Part shown: positions 60,866-64,000 of the stretch, piece by piece
Layout of the letters: the number at the start of each line of letters is the position of its first letter
Numbering within the stretch: the first letter of the stretch is position 1
Assembly (NCBI GenBank): GCA_020354625.1
Contig: CP070651.1
Span: 4,075,852 to 4,139,851, forward strand
DNA: 64,000 bases
Direction: 5' to 3'
DNA from: Trueperaceae bacterium
GTDB taxonomy: Bacteria; Deinococcota; Deinococci; Deinococcales; Trueperaceae
Translations under genes and position numbers: made by a program
The notes under the pieces: generated by a model
Seen by the model: only the letters and a program-made list of their open reading frames with translations
Told to the model about the DNA's origin: nothing
The model's database searches: none

Positions 60866-61657
60866 ATGCCCTTCGATTGGTTCACCTTCTTCGCCCAGAT
60901 CGTCAACTTCTTGATCCTGCTCTTCTTGCTCAGGCGCTTCCTTTACGGTCCTATCACCCGCGTGATGGATGAACGCCAAAAGCGCATCACCGACCGGCTC
61001 GAGGAGGCGAGGGAACGGGAGCAGGAAGCCGAGCGCGTGCTCGAGGGGTATCACCAGGCTCAAGAAGCGTTGGACGAGCAGCGTCAGCAGCTGCTGAGAA
61101 TCGCCCAGGAGCAAGCAGATGAAGCCAAGCGCGCCCTCATCGATGAGGCGCGTACCGAAATCGACGCCATGCGCCACCAGTGGCAGCGAGCGGTCACTTC
61201 GGAAAAAGAGGCCTTTCTCCAGTCGCTACGCCGGCGGGTAACCCAAGAGACTTACCAGGTGGCCCGCCGGGCGCTCCGCGAGCTCGCCGACGACACGCTC
61301 GAGGGCCGTATGGTCCGGGTCCTGGTCACGCGCCTAGAGCTGCTCGAAGAGGCCGAGCAACGAAGTGTACAAGAAGCCCTCATGGAGACGAATGGCGAGG
61401 TCCTCATCCGCTCCGCTTTCCCCTTGCCCCAACCCCTTCAGCAAGAGCTCATCGCCGGGCTCGAGCCCTACCACAGCTCGGTCAAAGCCAGATTTCAGAT
61501 CGATCCGGATCTCATGGCTGGAATCGAACTGAGCGCAGGCGGTCGCAAACTGGCCTGGACGCTGGAGAGTCACCTCGAACAGCTCGAGCTCGCCACCGAC
61601 CAGACCCTGAATCACATGCCATCCTCGAGCGCCAAAGAGGTGGCGTTACAGCGATGA
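60866..61657 (+). CDS. atpF: N-type F-ATPase subunit b, long form
   Basis: A 263-residue peripheral-stalk subunit: one N-terminal membrane helix (about 8-28, [19 protein letters not shown]), a long coiled coil (35-130) and a C-terminal globular extension (about 165-263; [33 protein letters not shown]) resembling the delta-subunit C-terminus. No atpH (delta) gene exists in the operon, so this b subunit probably supplies its function, as in other N-ATPases. Overlaps atpA by four bases. Confidence 0.93.
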   Translation: MPFDWFTFFAQIVNFLILLFLLRRFLYGPITRVMDERQKRITDRLEEAREREQEAERVLEGYHQAQEALDEQRQQLLRIAQEQADEAKRALIDEARTEIDAMRHQWQRAVTSEKEAFLQSLRRRVTQETYQVARRALRELADDTLEGRMVRVLVTRLELLEEAEQRSVQEALMETNGEVLIRSAFPLPQPLQQELIAGLEPYHSSVKARFQIDPDLMAGIELSAGGRKLAWTLESHLEQLELATDQTLNHMPSSSAKEVALQR

Positions 61658-63201
61658 AACCCTCCCAGCCGTCCCTCGATCACCTCTTAGAGGACACCTT
61701 CTCTCTGCTCGCTTCGGTCCGTGAGAAACACACCTCTTCGTTGCGAACTCAGGAGGTCGGCACGCTCTGTTCGGTGGGGCAGGGCATCGCCCGTGTGGAT
61801 GGGCTCCCAGGCGTGCAGTCCGAGGAGCTGGTGACACTGGGCGGGGACCGGCTCGGGTTGGTCTTCAACCTCACCCCTGACGAGGTCGGACTCATTCTGC
61901 TCGATCCGCCCAGAGACCTTGCGGCTGGTGATGAGGTCGAGCGCACGCACCGGGTGCTCGATGTGCCCGTCGGAGACTCCCTATTGGGCCGCGTTACCGA
62001 CGCTCTGGGCCGCCCCCTCGATCGGCACGGACCGTTCCAGAGCTTCGAGCGCTGGCCGATCGAGCGCCCTGCCCCGTCGATCATGGACCGCGCGGCGGTC
62101 GCCACGCCCCTGCAGACCGGGATCAAAGTCATCGACGCCCTCATCCCCATCGGGCGCGGTCAGCGGGAGCTGATCCTCGGCGATCGTCAGACGGGGAAGA
62201 CCCAGCTCGCCATCGACACCATCATCAACCAGCGGGGCAAAGGCGTGCTCTGTATCTACTGCTCGATCGGCCAGCGCCGCGCCGCCGTCGCCCGGGCGAT
62301 CCAGGACTTACTAACCTACCGTGCGATGGCCTATACCACCGTTCTGGTCGCCGGCGGTGAGGATCCGCCGGGCATGCAGTACGTGGCGCCCTACGCCGCC
62401 ACTGCCATGGCCGAGTACTTTATGGAACGGGGAGCTGACGTCCTGGTGGTCTACGATGACCTCACCAAACACGCCCGTGCCTACCGGGAGCTGTCGCTCC
62501 TGTTGCGGCGCCCCCCCGGCCGGGAGGCCTTTCCCGGAGATATCTTTTACTTGCACTCTCGGTTGCTCGAGAGGGCCACCCACCTCTCAGAAACCCGGGG
62601 TGGCGGCTCCCTCACCGCGCTCCCCATCATCGAGACCGAGGCGCAAAACCTCGCGGCCTACATTCCCACCAATCTTATCTCCATCACCGATGGCCAGATC
62701 TATCTATCGCCGAGCCTGGCGCACAAGGGGATGCTGCCTGCCGTCGACGTCGGCATCTCGGTCTCCCGCGTGGGCGGTAAGGCCCAGCTCAAGGCCTATC
62801 GGTCTGTGGCGACCCCTCTGCGGCTCAGCTATACCCAGTTTGAGGAATTAGAGACCTTCGCCCGCTTCGGCACCAGGCTCGACGAAGCGACCCGCAGGGT
62901 GCTCGAGCGCGGACGCCGGGTCCGGGAAATCCTCAAGCAAGACCCCTATAAACCCCAATCCGTCAGCGAGCAGATCGCCTCTCTACTCGCGGTCACAAAC
63001 GGTCTTTTCGACGATCTGACCCCGCTCGAGGTCCACGAAGCCGAGAAGGTCATCCACCACCATGAGGGCGATCTCGACCTTTTGCGTAAGAGGATCGAAG
63101 CCGACGAAGAGCTGACCCCAGAAGAGCTCGCGGCGTGCCTTCAGACGATCCGGAAGGCCCTCGACAAGGAGAGCGGCCAACTGCACCATGCCAACGCTTG
63201 A
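61654..63201 (+). CDS. atpA: N-type F-ATPase alpha subunit
   Basis: Non-catalytic nucleotide-binding subunit of F1. 515 residues with P-loop GDRQTGKT (176-183), [34 protein letters not shown] and the C-terminal helical domain. The open frame runs far upstream through atpF in another register; the ATG at 61654 overlapping the atpF stop is the family start. Overlaps atpG by 14 bases. Confidence 0.96.
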   Translation: MKPSQPSLDHLLEDTFSLLASVREKHTSSLRTQEVGTLCSVGQGIARVDGLPGVQSEELVTLGGDRLGLVFNLTPDEVGLILLDPPRDLAAGDEVERTHRVLDVPVGDSLLGRVTDALGRPLDRHGPFQSFERWPIERPAPSIMDRAAVATPLQTGIKVIDALIPIGRGQRELILGDRQTGKTQLAIDTIINQRGKGVLCIYCSIGQRRAAVARAIQDLLTYRAMAYTTVLVAGGEDPPGMQYVAPYAATAMAEYFMERGADVLVVYDDLTKHARAYRELSLLLRRPPGREAFPGDIFYLHSRLLERATHLSETRGGGSLTALPIIETEAQNLAAYIPTNLISITDGQIYLSPSLAHKGMLPAVDVGISVSRVGGKAQLKAYRSVATPLRLSYTQFEELETFARFGTRLDEATRRVLERGRRVREILKQDPYKPQSVSEQIASLLAVTNGLFDDLTPLEVHEAEKVIHHHEGDLDLLRKRIEADEELTPEELAACLQTIRKALDKESGQLHHANA

Positions 63202-64000
63202 ACGCCTGAAAAGACAGATCGACAGCGCCCAGGCGCTCCAGGCGGTGGTCGGCACCATGAAGACCCTCGCTGCTGTCAACATCCGCCAGTATGAACGCGC
63301 CACCCGCTCTCTCGCCGACTACAGCCGTGCCGTCGAGCTGGGGTTCCAAGCCACGCTCCGCGATCACCTGGACGAGCTTCCCAGCCGGGAGAAGCCGCTC
63401 GAGCGCCTCGGCGTCATCGCCTTCGGCTCCGACCAAGGGCTTTGCGGCCGCTTTAACAGCCAACTCGCCGACTACGCCCTCTCCACCCTCGAGCAGTACA
63501 CCCCTGACGGCAAGCCGCTCGAGCTCCTGGCGGTCGGTGTTCGTGCCGCAGCAGCACTCGAGCGCGTAGGTCGGGCACCGGCGAAGACGCTCACCCTCCC
63601 CGGCTCCGTCGCTGCGCTCACCGAAACCGTCTCGGAGATTCTCCCGCTGATGACCGAGTGGCTCGAGCTTCGAGACATCGATCACATCCTGCTCATTCAC
63701 AACCGGCTTTACCGGGCCACCCTCTACGCTCCCCACCACCAGGTCCTCTTTCCCGTAAACGTGAGCTGGCTCCGCGAACTCGCCGCCCGCCCTTGGGAGT
63801 CGCATAGCCTCCCCAGCATTACCCTCCCGTGGCGTAATCTATTCGCGGCCCTCGTTCGCGAGCACTTCTTCGTGGTCCTCTACCGTGCCCTGGCCGAGTC
63901 GCTCGCCAGCGAAAACGCCGCCCGGCTCGCCGCCATGCAGACCGCGGAGCAGAATATCGAGACGCATCTCGACGAGCTCGAGCTCGCCTACCACCAAGCC
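63188..64000 (+). CDS. atpG: N-type F-ATPase gamma subunit (3' end outside window)
   Basis: Central rotor shaft. 271 codons are visible and remain open to the last base. The N-terminus [20 protein letters not shown] and [17 protein letters not shown], the core [15 protein letters not shown], and the C-terminal helix [20 protein letters not shown] are all typical, so only the last ~20-30 residues are missing. ATG lies within the end of atpA. In N-ATPase operons this is the final gene. Confidence 0.94.
   Translation, partial: MPTLERLKRQIDSAQALQAVVGTMKTLAAVNIRQYERATRSLADYSRAVELGFQATLRDHLDELPSREKPLERLGVIAFGSDQGLCGRFNSQLADYALSTLEQYTPDGKPLELLAVGVRAAAALERVGRAPAKTLTLPGSVAALTETVSEILPLMTEWLELRDIDHILLIHNRLYRATLYAPHHQVLFPVNVSWLRELAARPWESHSLPSITLPWRNLFAALVREHFFVVLYRALAESLASENAARLAAMQTAEQNIETHLDELELAYHQA

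Overview
The window looks like chromosomal DNA from a bacterium of the Deinococcota, most likely a Truepera-like lineage. No 16S gene is present, so this is inference. Three things point that way. Many start codons lie only 6-9 bases after a TANNNT -10 element, often as an extended TGNTANNNT, which is the leaderless-gene signature known from Deinococcus. A CarH-type B12 photoreceptor, a carotenoid desaturase and a CRP/FNR regulator are clustered, echoing the CarH/LdrP pair of Thermus. There is also a large set of sodium and alkali-tolerance genes. Base composition is moderately GC-rich; the last 10 kb (nrdJ and the atp operon) look more GC-rich by eye. I see no insertion sequence, prophage or CRISPR array.

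Layout. 1-9.9 kb: an unrecognised DNA-binding-like protein preceded by a tiny coupled ORF, then carB, an S4-domain protein, pheA and a dynamin-like GTPase on the minus strand, then a YbaK-type deacylase and an exported DsbA-like protein. 10-16 kb: a complete seven-gene Mrp Na+/H+ antiporter operon closed by a strong terminator. 16-24.3 kb: a CRP-family regulator, two more cation/proton antiporters (CPA1 and CPA2 with TrkA domains), a stand-alone dsRNA-binding protein, an orphan response regulator, an M20 peptidase and RNase HI. 24.3-27.9 kb: the light-response module carH-crtD-like-crp, bracketed by two copies of a dispersed repeat. 27.9-40.4 kb: acpS-rpiA diverging from maf-mreC, leuS with a leader-peptide attenuator, lpd, the argF-argC-argJ operon, a prepilin peptidase and an OmpH/Skp-like protein. 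40.4-43.8 kb: the classical ffh-rpsP-khpA-rimM-trmD cluster. 44-52.3 kb: secreted and TPR proteins, NAD-malic enzyme, a GerMN protein, an S41 peptidase homologue, tRNA-Arg(CCG) and a parvulin-LysM fusion. 52.5-57 kb: purH and the B12-dependent ribonucleotide reductase nrdJ, the latter behind two NrdR-like boxes. 57.3-64 kb: an N-type, probably Na+-translocating, F-ATPase operon (atpD-C-Q-[extra ORF]-R-B-E-F-A-G), with gamma cut off by the window end.

The genes suggest a sodium-based membrane economy: Mrp, two CPA antiporters and an N-ATPase whose c subunit carries a two-carboxylate Na+-site signature. Cobalamin is used twice, as a light sensor (CarH) and as a radical cofactor (NrdJ). The most notable regulatory structures are the leucine-codon leader peptide with terminator/antiterminator before leuS, the four TGTAC direct repeats spanning the carH promoter, and the paired NrdR-like boxes before nrdJ.
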